DNA of 64,000 nucleotides from Brachycybe producta (Eukaryota > Arthropoda > Diplopoda > Playtdesmida > Andrognathidae): assembly GCA_036925085.1 (NCBI GenBank), contig JAUPFP010000050.1:844001-908000 (forward strand), in the 5' to 3' direction. A program made the position numbers and the translations under genes. Of this stretch, positions 25,658-39,684 are shown piece after piece. The number at the start of each line of letters is the position of its first letter. The first letter of the stretch is position 1. Under the pieces are notes generated by a model. It did not search any database, was not told where the DNA came from, and was given only the letters and a program-made list of their open reading frames with translations.

Positions 25658-28425
25658 TTCTAAAGGGTGCTGAGCTAAGCCATCCTTGGAAGTTTTCAAT
25701 TTTAACATTTTCTACAATTTTCTAAAATTTCCTATTCTTTTTAAAACTATTGCACTCATTTTAATCTGTCAAATGGTTGAGAACTCAACTGAATGACGTC
25801 ACATAAAATACTGTAGTTAGCACGAATTAATAGCCTTTAACTGTTTAACACATGGTATATTTTTAATGAGGTCCCACCAAGAATAACTCCAGACCTTATT
25901 GAGCAATGAGCACCCCTTGTATTTTTAAAAAGTTGGCGCCTATGATGGACTCTTATAGAGTCTCAACAATGTTCAAGGCTAAATAGAAAATTTATTAAAT
26001 AATAAGAGTAGATACGTTGGGGAAACGAATTTTTCTCTATAATTTTGCAAATATAATGAGTTTTGCAGGTTTACATAATTGAGAGATGTTTACAAATGGG
26101 AGTTCTCATTTGCATCTGATGTCTAGTGTTTTTTGTTGACTGAAAAAAGAAAATTCTCTGGAATCTTAGGTTTTTTAGGTAAAAAAAAGTAGAAATTAAA
26201 AAATGAACCATAGCCTGATGTAATATAGAAATAATAATAAAACATAAAGACTTGAATTATGTTCATTTGATAATCACAATAAAGAAGCGAATGAAATTTG
26301 TTTGTCATTGGATTAAGATTAACTTACACGTATTAATAAGCGACTCGTAATTTAGTAATTCTGCGTCACCTTTTTTTTTAAATCTAGAATACAATAGTCA
26401 ATCATTCAACAATCTTAATCTCTTATAATCCAGAATAAATTGGCTTCAATAAACGACAACAAATTGTTCTTCTTTCGTAATAGTCTGGGATTATTGCAAA
26501 TTAATTTCTCAAGTCTCTCTCTCTCTCTCTTTCTTTCTCTCCGTCAAATTGAAATAATTCGCAGAAGTGAATTTTAAAAGCTACACATTAAAACCCTTTT
26601 ACAGAGGGACCACAAACTCCCTTCTTACGAACATTTTCTTTCACGTTGATGGAATGAAAGTCATCTCTAGGTTCATTTTCAACCGAGAAATTTCCTCTTT
26701 TATAATGTCCCAAAGTTGTTAAATGTGGTCTCCAAGGAGGCCAGATCCACGTCCAGTCCATCGTCCACTGAATTTGTTGTTAAGATATAACATAATTAAC
26801 AGTGGGGTGTTTGTGGCCACTCAGTATACTATATGGAGCAACGCGCCGCACCATCCATACTTGTGTGTTGTCTCTGGTGTTTTATTTTGAGAACGTTGCA
26901 CGTTTATGTTGCGCACCGTGGTTACGGGTGGAAGGAAATGCACCAGTGTCTTATACCCTCCCTGCACCAGCTTAAAAGATTATCATTACATATACTGCTA
27001 CTTAGACATTCACTAGAAATCATAAAGTATTTATTCTGTTTGTGCGTCATAACTATTATTAGCAAGAATTTTTAAGTTGTAAAAACATACCTTTTATGTC
27101 AATAAATATTTTATTAAAATTGACAGAAATATCTTTTATAAAAATTCTCATTGCTGCAATACCTTTTTTTTAGTCACATTGTTTAAATTGAAAAAAAAAT
27201 AGCTAAATATTTTCATCATATGTTAAATCACATTGAATCTGTTATAAAATATTTAATATGTTGCTTATAATGTTACATAAAACTTTGCATACTGCCTGAA
27301 AATGGTATACGAATGGTTTAGTCATAACTTATAAGTTATGCAAAAGCAATTGCAAATGAAAATTATGCAGAATTGTCTCATTATGTTCCATTTGGGACTA
27401 AATTAAATTAAAAGTAGCCATTTTTATATATATTTTATTAAATTATTATTATTATCAATCATTCTACTTATAAATCTTAACAAGTTTTATTTTACGAAAT
27501 TGGTTATTTCTATGAGAAGCATTCCTGCGTTTCTCAATTGTGAAAATGTAAAAGTCGTGACAATATAATAAGGAGAGATTTAGACTGAATTAATAATATA
27601 CGAGAAACAAGGGGAGGGTTGGATCAGAAGGAGGAGGAGGAGGTTAAGGGACCAATTATTGTTTGTTTTAGGTTTATGAATGATATTTCTAGATATAACA
27701 CCAAACACGACAAAGTTCGTTACTAAGGATCAGAATAAAAAGAAAAGTCTAGAAGAAAAAAAAAACTAAGGGGGGGGAGAAATAAAAATAAAGAAGAAGA
27801 AGAAAACAATTGCAAATGTAATATCATAATATGGCTTTTTCCAGAATAGGTTAAAACCTAGAGATTAGACCCACATTTGTACAATAATGTTACCATCATA
27901 TAACAAGTCATTGTACATATACAGCCAACAAATCTCTTGACTCAATTTCTTATCACACATTTATTACTATTTACTTCATTTTTACCTTTCTGTGTACATA
28001 TTATACACTTACACAATTATACTAGGACTACACAGTATATACATTGATTGACCCATAAATAAACTTTTAAGAGGTGTCAAAAAAAATGTATTAAATAGGC
28101 CTACATTTGGAGGAGGAGGAGGAGGGTTCATCCGATCGCTCGGATCATCATCATCATCATCGCAACAAGTTCATCTCATTAAAATAGAACTTTTTATAAC
28201 AGAAGAGGACAACAATAACAACAAACAAAACAAAAGAAACCAGTAGCAATAAAAAACACATTGTAATAGAAAGAGATTTAAGTTGACCTAAATTGACCTT
28301 AATGTTTAGCTTCTTCACTTTTGGTGTTTCTCAGTGTGAATACACCTTGTTGATATGATTTAAACAAAAGATGCATTTACACTGTCACCAAGTGTCACTA
28401 ATCAGTTGTGTAAACGTATCTTTAT

Positions 28426-28802
28426 GTCCGGTTTATACGGCCAACTTTTCCAAAAAATAAGTTTTCCAAAAATAAAGTTGGCAAAGAAGTTTGATGAAGA
28501 AATTTTACGCTCGTATGTTAAAACTTGTTTTAATTTTGCGTTGACATGACCAACTTTTTTTTTTGCAAACTTTTTTATTGGCAGAATCACATGAATATAA
28601 GAGAATATAAAAAAAATCAAACAATAATTCATTTCATTTACTGCAATGCACATGCACAATAGCTAAAAATCATAAAACAAGTTCTTGTTTTTGCTTTCAA
28701 GCAAAAACTAAGTTCAAAACATGTTTTGAGAAGAAAAAAAAGTTGTGCAACTAGTTTTCCAAGTAGTTGTGAAAGGTTGGCAATATAAACGCTTCATGAA
28801 AT
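28426..28802. mobile_element. Possible MITE with TTTATA..GGCCAAC ends
   Basis: GGTTTATACGGCCAACTTTTCC at the left is mirrored by GGTTGGCAATATAAACGC at the right. The arms are short and imperfect, and no target duplication is clear. Confidence 0.35.
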
Positions 28803-31800
28803 TATCACTAACATTGGTTGGAATTAGTTAGTTGTGCAAAAACTTGCTCATTTAGAGACTTACTTTTTCACCTAATGTTCCGCTCTTAGCCCCTGATTCG
28901 TGTCCTGGGATGAAATCCCCATTATCAACCTCTGTATATAATAGCCCTTAGCTATCAACAAAACCTGTGCCCAACCCTAACTTTACTTCTCTTATAAAAA
29001 ATAAGCCCCTTATAAGGGCACACAACAGAAAAAGAAAACCAATAAATGACTTTAAATGACAACTTTTAAAAAAATAAATTTCAAAGACTTTTTATTCAGA
29101 GCTCTATTATTGAGTTAATCCTGTTCATTGAATGTGCACAAGAATATAGAATGTTATAAAATTGCAAAAAAAAAAAATGGCTGCCAGAATTACTGATTAT
29201 AATGACAATAAAAAAGGTTAAAGTGGTAGAATAAATTGTTGGTTTAATCTTTTTTCAATGACAGTTAAGGTCCATAATATGTATTATAAACAAGTTGTTG
29301 TTTCTTTCTAATCTCCATTCAAAGTGTCCTAACCTATACGTGCATGTACATAATATGCATTTCTAATAATAATAATAATATGGTAAGGACCCCTATTTAT
29401 TTGGTTGGTTGCTGGGTTGGTTACAATATTATTACCCCTCGAGTCCTTCCACCTTATTTTTATTATCCCCCACAAGTTATTCAAACCACGGCCACCGACT
29501 CTAATCCTCCTTTTCATTTGTTTTGTTTGAGTTTTATTTCAAATATACTATTGTAAACGCATTTAAGTTCATTTTCATGTGATCTACATCAAGGCAATTT
29601 GTCATTCAGTTTTAAATCGAAAGTCCATCCAGGTGGCGTTGGCATCTCACAACTTCAATGGACACTATTGTTGGCTAATATTTAACAAAAACGTTTGAGT
29701 CCTATTTAAAATGGAACTGAACATTTCAAACATTTTTATACAATAGATTTTTTTTACTTTCTCTCCCAAAAAGACTTGCCAAAAAAAGACTAACACAAAA
29801 AAAAAAACTTCCATCAAGAACTTTGAATAACTTTTAGACACCATTTTATTATTATTATTCGTTTTCTATACTATGTCAAAAAATTAGAAACGCATCACTG
29901 AACGTGTAAAACATTCTAAGCTAAATGTAGGTTTATTTTACAGGCTGCTAAGAAGAGGGAAAAAAAGTTGGAAAAAGGAACCCCCAAAAAACATGTCCAT
30001 TTATATTTATCAAAAGAATATCAGGAAGAAAAAAAAAACAGGGTGGAAATAACAAGATGGAGGAAGGTGGTGGTGACTTTGTATGGCAATTTATATATTA
30101 AATATATTCTAGACTTATCATTTATTTAAAATATCATCAATAATTTAACAAATTTTGTTAACAGCTCAAAAAACGACTGCCCCATAAGAGTCCATTTGTT
30201 GAGTAAATAAATGTTGCTCAATTTTGCATTCATTTAACAATGTCTAAACACTGACAACAATACTATAATATCAGCAATTGTCTTATTTGTTTCCATAAAT
30301 ATATTGGCTATTTTTAACATGTTGTTGTCATTTGCAACTGTTCTTTAAAGGTAGTTTCACATTACTTATCAATGTGTTGTAATGTGTAATGTAATGTCAC
30401 ACAACACCTTTTGCAACATATTTGCATGTTGTGGAGTAGAAGATGTTGAGCACTTAAAATACAAGGACATAATTCAATGTTTTGATCGTAGGATCGTATT
30501 TTTAATGTTTTTAAGACAAAGGTAGTGCTAAACTCATCAACGTTCACATGAAACTTCTTACCAAAAATTCACAAGTTTAGCCCTGCATTTGACTTACTAC
30601 AATTTGTTATGTAATCCGACTTCACCATTGGCTCTAAATAATTTTCCATGTGACTTTACATGTACATTATATTTATATTTACAACTTTGTTCATTAAATA
30701 TCAAAATGATGCAACATTCCATTAAATCATTAGAAATTCCACATCAAGTAGTAAATAGCCAAAAATCCCCCCCAACACCCAAAGAAGTGAAGAACTTCAC
30801 TTTTAGAATGTAAATACATTAAAAGGAATAGATACACACAGGTGTACAAATCTCACAAAATTCCACAAAATTCTTGAAGAAGTGAAAAGAGCGGTGGCTA
30901 AAAAGAAGGTGGGACACAAAAAAGAAGTGGTTCCATTGACATGCGGCCGAAAAGTCAATTGCACCTCCTATTTAAGTCCACCTCACACGTGTTTTCCGCT
31001 GGTCAAGAAAAGAAAAAGAAAAAAACCCTTAAAGGCTTAAACTTCTTTAAGCATTTATAAAGTTAACATTGTGAAAAGGGCGTTAAGATGGACACACAGG
31101 TATTTTATGACAGGAAAACACCTCATAAGAAAAGAGAGAGAGAGAGAGAGAACTGTCCAGTCTACAAATCAAATGACCACCATCAGTATTTCCTCTGGAC
31201 AACAACAGACTGCGTGGTGCCAAAGATGGTCAATTCAGGGCTCCAAGCAGTCTAGCAAAAACGGTTGTCATTTCTCTCCCTACTACACCCCACATTACTC
31301 CACCACCCATTGAAAAACTACTATTTAACCCTCACCCTCCCTCCCTTCTTCATCCCTCGTTTCATTTTTAACACCTTTCAAACAAAAACGATGGAATGTC
31401 CCGTATAAGCTTTTTACATCCTATTGACTACATTTATCCCCCCTGCCCAATAATAATCTTTCTTTGAAATTTGAAGCACAAATTCGAGCACCAACAACAC
31501 TGAAAATCAAAAACGACCAAATAGTAAAAGTACAGAAGGAAAAGGTCACTCAGGAAATATTTGTGACCAGTGAGTGGGGGGGGGTCATCTATATACTCAA
31601 TTTGAAACATTTTTTTGGTCATCTTCATTAACCAAAAGTGTTGTATGTAAGTTGATAATTGTTAATTTTAAAAGAATACAGTGAAGAGTAATAAACAAAA
31701 AAAAACGTGAGAATGATTGATTTCATTTTAAAATACTCGTTTTACTTCTTTGAAAAGTCATAAAAATACTTAAAAAGTTGAAAAGTAACCAACTGGACAA

Positions 31801-32854
31801 TCTTCACACTCCACCTTTTTTTTTGAGAGGGGAAATCCTGTCTCTCTTTCTCTATTCCCTTTTAGTAATTCCCTTTGGAGAACAGTTTCCCTAACTGTAC
31901 TTTACAAAAGTGGCATATTTTTTAGAGAGTCAATTGGTTTCTCAGAAGAAGGAATTGTCTCTCTCTCTCTCTCTTCGCTTGACCAGGTGTTTAATGACTT
32001 CAACATGTGACCATCTCTCAATTTCCTAATTCATCATCATTGGCCTCACCTCACATTCATTGTTAATTTTAACTAACTGTATAATGAAATCGCTCAAAAT
32101 TCATTTCATTAAGTGAGCTAAAACACAAATACAGAATCATTATTGATGAGTTATTATTTTATTTCTTCATATATTCATCAGAATAAACAAACAAGTGTTT
32201 GTGTACTAAATTCAAATAAATGCAACATTTTAATCTACTAATCAACTGTTAAAATATGTTCCACTTCGGTGTAAATATAAAAATGTATGTGTTGTTGAGT
32301 GATTGTTGTAACAAATGCTATTAAAACACACAGCAACACTAAAGTGTGTTGCTTGCTACTCACCTTTTTAAACAAGACTAAATTTAATTAAATTTCCAAG
32401 TATTTTGTTTTCTCGTGTAATAAACTTGTATAAAGTGTTTCTTATTATTAATTTTGTCAGATAATCAATGAGCCAATACTATCGTATATTATAAACATAT
32501 GTATTATCTTGATGGTAAAAAAAATTAATCTTGTTTTACTTGTGAAAAACGAGTTTTAAACTTTTGACATTTTTATCAAATTTTAAAGTGGCTCACGTTA
32601 AGATTTCTTTCAAATTATAATTCAAATAAGTCTAATAATTAATTATTATAGTTGTACAGTATTTATTTCATTTATGTTCTTTTAATTTGTTTATATTTAA
32701 TTAATTTCTCTTACAATTGTTTTAGTTATATCAAAATACATCTTGATTTGAGTGAATGGATCATTTTTTTTTTAAATTGGTTCATTTTGTGTGGAAATTC
32801 AATGTCTCCATAACCGAATCCCAAGTGTTGACTATCGAACAACTGAAGACTAAC

Positions 32855-33298
32855 TCAAGCTGGGTACCAACGATCAATTCTAGCCTGTCAATCCTGGCTT
32901 TTCAGGGCAAAAACTGATCGTGTATGTGTTGAATTTTATCGACTCAATCCAACTTTTGTTACTTTTCAATCTTTGGGTCGAAATATCGGTTCCAGAAATA
33001 TCTGTTCAAAAAAGAAATCCGCTTCAATTGGGGCGAGCTGAATCGATGAAAGCTGGATTGTATGTGACATAAGTTGACAACCATTTCGAACTTACAATGT
33101 AGAAACATAAGCATTTGTACAAATCGTAATGCTTAGCAATGATGTGAACATGAGCAATTGGTTAATAACAAAAAAATAAAGTTTCTACCTACACAAAAAA
33201 TTTCAAAAAAAAAAACACCAAAGAAAATATAAGCAGTTTAAACGTGTGTGGTGATTTACAAATCAAAATTGATCGTCTGTACCCAGTTTAAACTTGTC
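32855..33298. mobile_element. Possible MITE with TGGGTACNNACGATCAATT arms
   Basis: CAAGCTGGGTACCAACGATC at the left is mirrored by GATCGTCTGTACCCAG...CTTG at the right; weaker similarity continues outward (TATCGAACAACT against GTCGAACTTAAA). The interior is non-coding. Confidence 0.45.
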
Positions 33299-34278
33299 GA
33301 ACTTAAAACTGACTTCCTGACTGACTGACTTGAATACAATTATTTCAAGTCGAATTTTATTTGTTTTAAAGTAGAAATGCAAATGCATTTGCAATAATAT
33401 ATTTTTTAAAAAAATTTAAAATCCACACTAATGATTTTTTAAAAAAAAAAAAGAAATAATTACAATGAATGTGTGGTGACAGAGCAAATTAAAAGCAAAG
33501 AAGAAGCAAAAACAGACACACACACATATTGCAATTCATAGAAAATAAGAAGAGAGAGAATATTTGTGCATAATGAGACATGGCGTGTCTACGCTAATGA
33601 CCTCAAATGAGAATTTAACGCGTAATTAATGCACCATAAGGTAATGTATATATATATAAATACATATATAGAAAACCCAGAAGAAGAATGAAAAAAAAAA
33701 GTTCCAATATATAGATAGATAGAATGAGAGAGAAAATGATAGAACAGTATAGTGGATGATGGCAGGTTGTGTGACACAGCTGCAATTTTTATGTCTTATT
33801 ATTCTCCTCCTCCATCTAATTATGACTATATATAGGGAGGGAGGGAGGGCTCTTATTCATAATTTCATTCACAAAGTCATACTTTATCTATCTATCTATC
33901 TATATGTGTATATGTATATAAATATGCGCACAAACACACAGTTGCATTTTTTTTTTACTCTAATGAAAATGCGGCCACACACTTCTTCACACTGTTGACA
34001 CTTAATGAATTCTTTACAAGAACCTACAGTAAACACATGTTAAGTACACATTAGAAACGTTTAATTTCTAAGATAGAGAGACACATAAATGGAATTTGTT
34101 TTTGAAAGAATACGAGAAAAAAACGAAGGGTGTCTAATTACCATTAATCATTATAAAGGACCGAGGTTAAGAAATTAATTAATACCACCAAATATGCGTT
34201 AAAGACAAACGGGAAGAATTTTTTTTAAAAGGATTTGTTAAAAATGCACCTCTGCTATTGCCCACTTATGATACTCAC

Positions 34279-34381
34279 TTTGAATTAGCGGATAGAATCG
34301 GGAATTGGTCGCGGATTCTGAAACCTTGCGGTTCACATGAAATATATTTTTGAAATTAACAACATCCTGAGCCAGTGGATC
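34279..34381 (-). CDS. Candidate internal coding exon of an unrecognised gene
   Basis: Read on the - strand, a pyrimidine-rich tract ending in GTTATTGCAG is followed by 103 nt open in one frame only and then the strong donor A|GTGAGTATC. The peptide begins DPLAQDVVNFKNIFHVNRKV and ends SRFYPLIQ. It is not low-complexity, and its GC content is above that of its flanks. The other two - frames each contain a stop. Starting in phase 0, the exon leaves one nucleotide over. I do not recognise the protein family. Against it: a single exon of this size can arise by chance in 64 kb, and one + frame through the same bases is also open for about 24 codons. Confidence 0.5.
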
Positions 34382-35996
34382 CTGCAATAACATCGTGAGA
34401 AATAGATAGAGACGATATAAAAAAAATGGATTATTTGGGATGTTCATTTTACCCGAGTTTGAACATTCGTGGTGAAGTTAAGTGGCTCTGGAAGCCTGTT
34501 ACAGTTAGTTCCATTGATCGAAATCACTCGATTGCGATTTAATTCACGTGACTTTTATTTAAAATAAGTTAGAAAAATTGAAAAGTTGAGACTTAAGGTT
34601 TTGAAGAGCAAAATATTTGTTCATATAGTTAATCATTTATAACACGTTTTCACTTTTTTGTGTTGAAAATTCAAAATGATGCATATTTAAATTTTAATGT
34701 ATTATGTTTTTTTTTAAAAAAAAAAGATTATAGTTTAAATTTTAATTCATGATTATTATTATAATTGCAGTAACCTTAGTATGCTATTATCTTTTGGGAA
34801 AGTATTTATTGAAAAAGCTTCTTGGTGTCGGCCTAACTAATAAAGGAAGGACACAATGCCATGTGTTTCCTCAAACTTGCATATTATTATTATTATACGT
34901 AAGTAATTAATTACAAAAAAAATATACGCCATTTTGTGATCTGTGTGTAACTACTCACATAAAATATATTACTTAATTCAAGGATCAAAATCAAAAAGTT
35001 ACCACTTGAAAAGGAGAGAGAAGAAGAAGAAAAAAACAGCGCAAATGGTGTACAGTATGTAAATGTATTATGAAAAAGCTGATCGTTAATATGCAAATAT
35101 ACAGAAAGAGCTTAATTAAATTTTCTTAAATGCCGTTTTTCACACTTTGCTCACTTTTTACCCAACGTTTTATTTAATTTTAACACAATGTTTATTTTCA
35201 TATAGTGACAATTACGTTTTTTATTAGTCATCTTTGACTAAAAAAAATCAGAAATAATGTAAAATTCACCAAAATACACGTGAAAATTTGTGAATATTTT
35301 TTAAAAAAATTAATTAGAAAATAATCTGTATTAATTTTGTCAATTACTGAATCATACTGTAGGTGTGTGTAATTTAATTATTTAATGAGATTTCATTAAA
35401 ACATGCAGGGTGTGATCAAAAAGTCAACATAAATGGCAACACAATCTTCTAGTACTTAATATTAGTTTTAGTGTGGTGTTCCAGTTAAGTATTGAGTGAA
35501 TTTTGGTCTAAAATGTCTGAACTGAGAGGGGTCGTTGTGCAAAAGAGGGTAGGGGTCTTGGGGGGGGGCTATATCTTTATCAAATAGAACTGTTTGGATT
35601 TTTTTATCATAATGGAAGTGTTTGCCAGTGTGACGTCACGACGCATAACGATTTGAAATATGCATTTGTCTGTGCGCGTGTGCAGTTGTGTTCGTTGTCG
35701 GTATAAATACTGCGGTATATGGATGATGCACATTCATCGAAATGACAGAAATATTGGAGCTCTCAACTTGTAATGCATTTCATTGGAGTTAATGTATTTA
35801 TTTCACACCCTTTCTCTCTCTATTTCAATCTTTGCAATATATAAAAAGAAATACATCGAACATTGAAAGCAAATTAATCAAAATGCAAAATGAAAGAGAG
35901 AGAGAGAGAGAGACCAAAAAAACATTCTCTGATGTATAAATAAGATCCCCAAAAATCTTCTTCAGAGGCAGAATTTTAAAATTTAAAAAGTGTATG

Positions 35997-36251
35997 GCAC
36001 CAGTGCACATAACCAGCTGCGCCATCCAGTGAGCAGAAAAAACATTTATTTGTAGGGAAAACTACATTATTATTGTATAATCTATGAGGAAAATATTGAA
36101 AAAAACTTGAGTGAGCAGGAGGAGGAGGAGGAGGAGCAGGAGGAGTTTAACCTATCCACCTGTTTTACCTAAAAAACAATGGTTGTTTTAATACAAGGAA
36201 TGTTTTTTTTCGGAACACTGGATGGCGCTGTCTGTTATGTGCATGATGCTG
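35997..36251. mobile_element. MITE-like element with CAGCGCCATCCAGTG arms
   Basis: The left arm (about 35997-36046) reads TGCACATAACCAGCTGCGCC, then ATCCAGTG and A-rich sequence ending AACATT. The right arm (36199-36251) is its reverse complement with about 80% identity by eye (AATGTTTTTTTT, CACTGGATGGCGCTGTC, GTTATGTGCATGATG). The centre holds a GGA microsatellite. No coding sequence. Confidence 0.6.
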
Positions 36252-36885
36252 ATAAAAGAAAATTCAGCTTAGTGACCGCATGATGGCGCCATATGTAAAG
36301 ATCCAATAACTTAGTGTGTATGTATAGATATCTCCAAATGATTCAGTGAATTATGGTGGCCCCAATTTAGCTATTTGAAAAATTAATAAGCGTGAAATGG
36401 TTTTCCATCTTCCATCCCAAACACGCACACTCCCTTCTGTATAATGTATAACATCCCCTCATAATCAAAGTAAAACCTAACAATAAATAAATGATATTGA
36501 ACTCTTATAATAAGTGGCTTCCATAACTACAGTGACAGAATTAGGATTAGACATTTGAAAATGGTTTCTTGTTTTCTTGATTGTTCTTTACATCTAAATG
36601 ATGAGTATTGCAGGCATACATCTTGTGGAAAAAATAAGCAAAAATTAAAAAAAAATGCATGGCTTCTGGAATGGCAAAAAGCCTAACATAGTCATATAGA
36701 GTAGAGCTAATTTGACATTTGCTGATATTAAGGATCCAAAACATTAAATAATTTTTGGGAGCAACTTCTTTGGAGAAGACAGGGGGGGGGGCTTGGAAGG
36801 GAGCTATTGTAGGGTCTCTTTAACCGTTTACTTCCTCTTTCTTAGAATCGGGCGCTTTTTGGCACCCTGCTCCGTACACCAAAAA

Positions 36886-36902
36886 GCCTGGCTACGCCAC
36901 TG
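36886..36902. mobile_element. Solo terminus of a CAGTGGCGTAGC-type element
   Basis: GCCTGGCTACGCCACTG is the reverse complement of the CAGTGGCGTAG terminus that bounds the hAT-like element at 39685-40377. The opposite end was not found, so this is a truncated or decayed copy. Confidence 0.55.
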
Positions 36903-39676
36903 GAAATGCAAAAAAAAATTGCAAATTAGAAATATAGTAGTAGGTATAGGTGATGTGGTTTTTTTATGAGGATATATATTTCGAAATAAACTTTTTATGG
37001 CAGTTTGAAAAATGAGAAGATAATATTTTACATGAATAAACGTCAGTTTTTTTTGGGCGTTTGTTCATTTGAGTCACCTCATGAAAAGGTAGTTTCTCTC
37101 TCTCTATTGAGACGAGAGGAAGAAAGGTGTTGGTCCTTATGCGGTGCTTCAGTTTTTTTTTCTCCCCTTATAGAGTTTGTGTTTCTCTAAAAGGACCTTT
37201 TAGTCATATACTGAACTATAGAGACCCACAAAGTATCTACTTAAAAGTACTTTTTGTATAGGTTTAGGTGTCGATCTTCAATAACCCGTACGATATTTAG
37301 TGAAGTTGTCTGTATGGAAAGGCACGGTCATGGAACGGTGCTAACCCATTGGACGTTTTGCAACACCATCTTTTTAATTTCAGTCATCCATATCTCGTTC
37401 AACTTGCAACAATCGTTCCTCCCCCAAACCAACCACCTTTTCCCCTGTACTTTCCCTATAATGTATATAGTAAGGCTCCAGTGATTATGATCTCAGTTTC
37501 ATGAGGTGACGTCTCCTCCAACTTAAAAAAGAAACATGAAAACGCATTTGTTACGTTGATATTAGATTAAGTCACAACTCTCTTTAGTTCATGATGCATT
37601 ATTTTGGGCAAAATGGCACATTTTCCATGTTTAAGTTCTTTCTCCCTGCAGTTTCAATAAATATTCTTCAACATTATAGAAAAGTGCTGCTAATAGTTAT
37701 CAAATGGGTTTCAGGTTGAATGCAAAAACACTTTTTAAACAGAAATGAAAGAAAAAAAAACTCAAGCAAGAAGCATGACGTTTAAGGAGGAAAAAAAGCA
37801 CACTGCAATGCATGCATGGCTAAATGATAAGGTTACCATTATAAATTAGGTTTTCATATATTGTTGTACACATCATATTTATTGGACATGAGGTTATTTA
37901 CATGTATATACAAAATATATACTCTCATTTGTGTGCACATAATAGTTACTGTCAAGTTCATAGTGCAGCAGTATATTTAAAAGTCGTGTAAACTAGTAGT
38001 GTAAATGAATCAAAGCGGAAATTGAATGGTTTTGTCGAGACACCTGGCAATTTTATTATAAATGTCCATCATGTGGGCCTCATGTGTATTGGGCCGGAAT
38101 TTTTTTAAAAATGTATTGGTCTCTATAGGATTGTACTTGAGCAAATTGCCGAAGATATTTAACATTTTATTCACACCAAGACAACTTTAAAGTGTTTTTT
38201 TTTTTAAATTTGAAGTCAAAAGTACGAGATTAGAGGCGAAGTGGTTAGTGACTTGTTATAAATACTAGAAATAGCCTTTTAGATGTTGTAGTGACTGCAT
38301 TAATTTGGAGTGAAGGAAACAAACCTCCTTGCATATTACGTTTGTTATGTGGAATACTAGTACTGTTAGTGCCACATTTAGTTCCATTGTTCTTCACATG
38401 ACCACCATATAAGACGAGAAAGAGAATGAAAAAGAATGAAAATGTCTTTATGGAGAAAAATGATCACGATGTCAAGATGCTCATTCCCCAATTAACTTAA
38501 CAGTACATCCTCCCACATCTCCCCTCTTTTCTTTAGGCTTTTTGATGCATTTGGTCACTCACTACTTATCATACTCATTCAGTGAGGAGGCCCAATACAT
38601 ATAGGGCCTATATATATATATATATATTTCTGCCGAAACGTTTGAATGATAGCTTCTAAACCCCCAAATACAATCACTTATACTTCCCCCCATCCCCCTC
38701 CCGTTTGTTAAGTCCCCAATTCCTTTCTGTTTTTATCAAATGTCTATATAGAGTCACTGTATATAAAGATAGGGTCTCCTATAATTTCTCCACCCCTTAC
38801 TAGTTTTTTTTTATTCCGTGTCTATTTATGGAGGAACGACTTCATTCATGTGTTTGAACAGCAAAATGTAACTTGTGTGTGATCAATTTGACAAAATTAA
38901 ATTAGGAAAAAGGAAGTTCTTTTTCCACTGAAAGTGTGTGATCCCCCTTTTACAATTTCATTATTACCTTCAACTTCTTTTAACGAGTTAACAATGAAAA
39001 GTCATTCCTGATGAAGAAAAAAAATGCATGATGTCATTTTTTTTTAAAAAAGCATTTGATGAAAAAATTAACCTTAATTATTTATTTTGTTGTGAAATTT
39101 CTTTCCTTTTTGGGTGCGAAGTTCCTATGAAATGAAGGTAGAAAATTGAATTGAATATTTGAAACAGTTCATTTTAGGATTTTTTTTGCATGTTGGCTAC
39201 ATCTGACTGAAATTATATTTTGAGTTTTTCAAAAAAAAATCTTATGACAAATGTTTATGTTTTTACGAATTTCTAATGTCCAAAATGGAGTGAGGGATGG
39301 TGCATTCATTTCTCTTGTTTTAAAATATGATGTAAGCAGTGAACTCAGTATACTCAGAAAAAAAAAAAACACTCAAAATGAAATCAAGTGCAAAACGTGT
39401 GAAAATGGACAATTTACAAAAAAAAAAAGGTGTCAGGGTGAAATGGACGAATTTAAAGAAGCATTATGACAGTTAGCAAAGAGGAGTGTTATTCTTGTAT
39501 GAACTAGATGTCTGCAAATATTATAAGGTTGAATTCTTAAGGATTTCTAAGTCATAGATAGTTTTAGCTAAACTCATCAACTTTTGATAATTAAGAATAA
39601 TTAAAACATACCACTCGTATTTAGAGGATGGATTTCCAATCCATGCACGAAATCAGGCAAGTGTTTCTCAACACGA

Positions 39677-39684
39677 GACCCAAG
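39677..39684. repeat. Target site duplication GACCCAAG (left)
   Basis: GACCCAAG is repeated exactly at 40378-40385 beyond the right terminus of the element. Confidence 0.92.

Larger units (their letters stand above)
21658..34278. other. AT-rich non-coding sequence with DNA-transposon remnants
   Basis: No confirmed gene. It contains a CATA repeat at 23482-23510, a TA repeat at 24779-24806 followed by CCCTA units, a hAT-like element at 25194-25657, inverted-repeat elements near 28426-28802 and 32855-33298, a GA tract near 31135, and runs of G or C near 21979 and 24948. Short open frames are not annotated because they lack family similarity or splice support. Confidence 0.6.

Noticed and set aside
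28890..28930. tRNA-like B-box resemblance
   Set aside because: No matching A-box, acceptor stem or cloverleaf could be built; no tRNA or rRNA gene was seen anywhere in the window.
29560..29650. Short - strand frame containing PTPPGWTFDLKLND
   Set aside because: Only about 20 codons, closed by a stop, with no clear acceptor.
29943..30118. Lys-rich open stretch after TTTATTTTACAG
   Set aside because: The frame is open mainly because the sequence is A-rich; no donor of quality and no motif.
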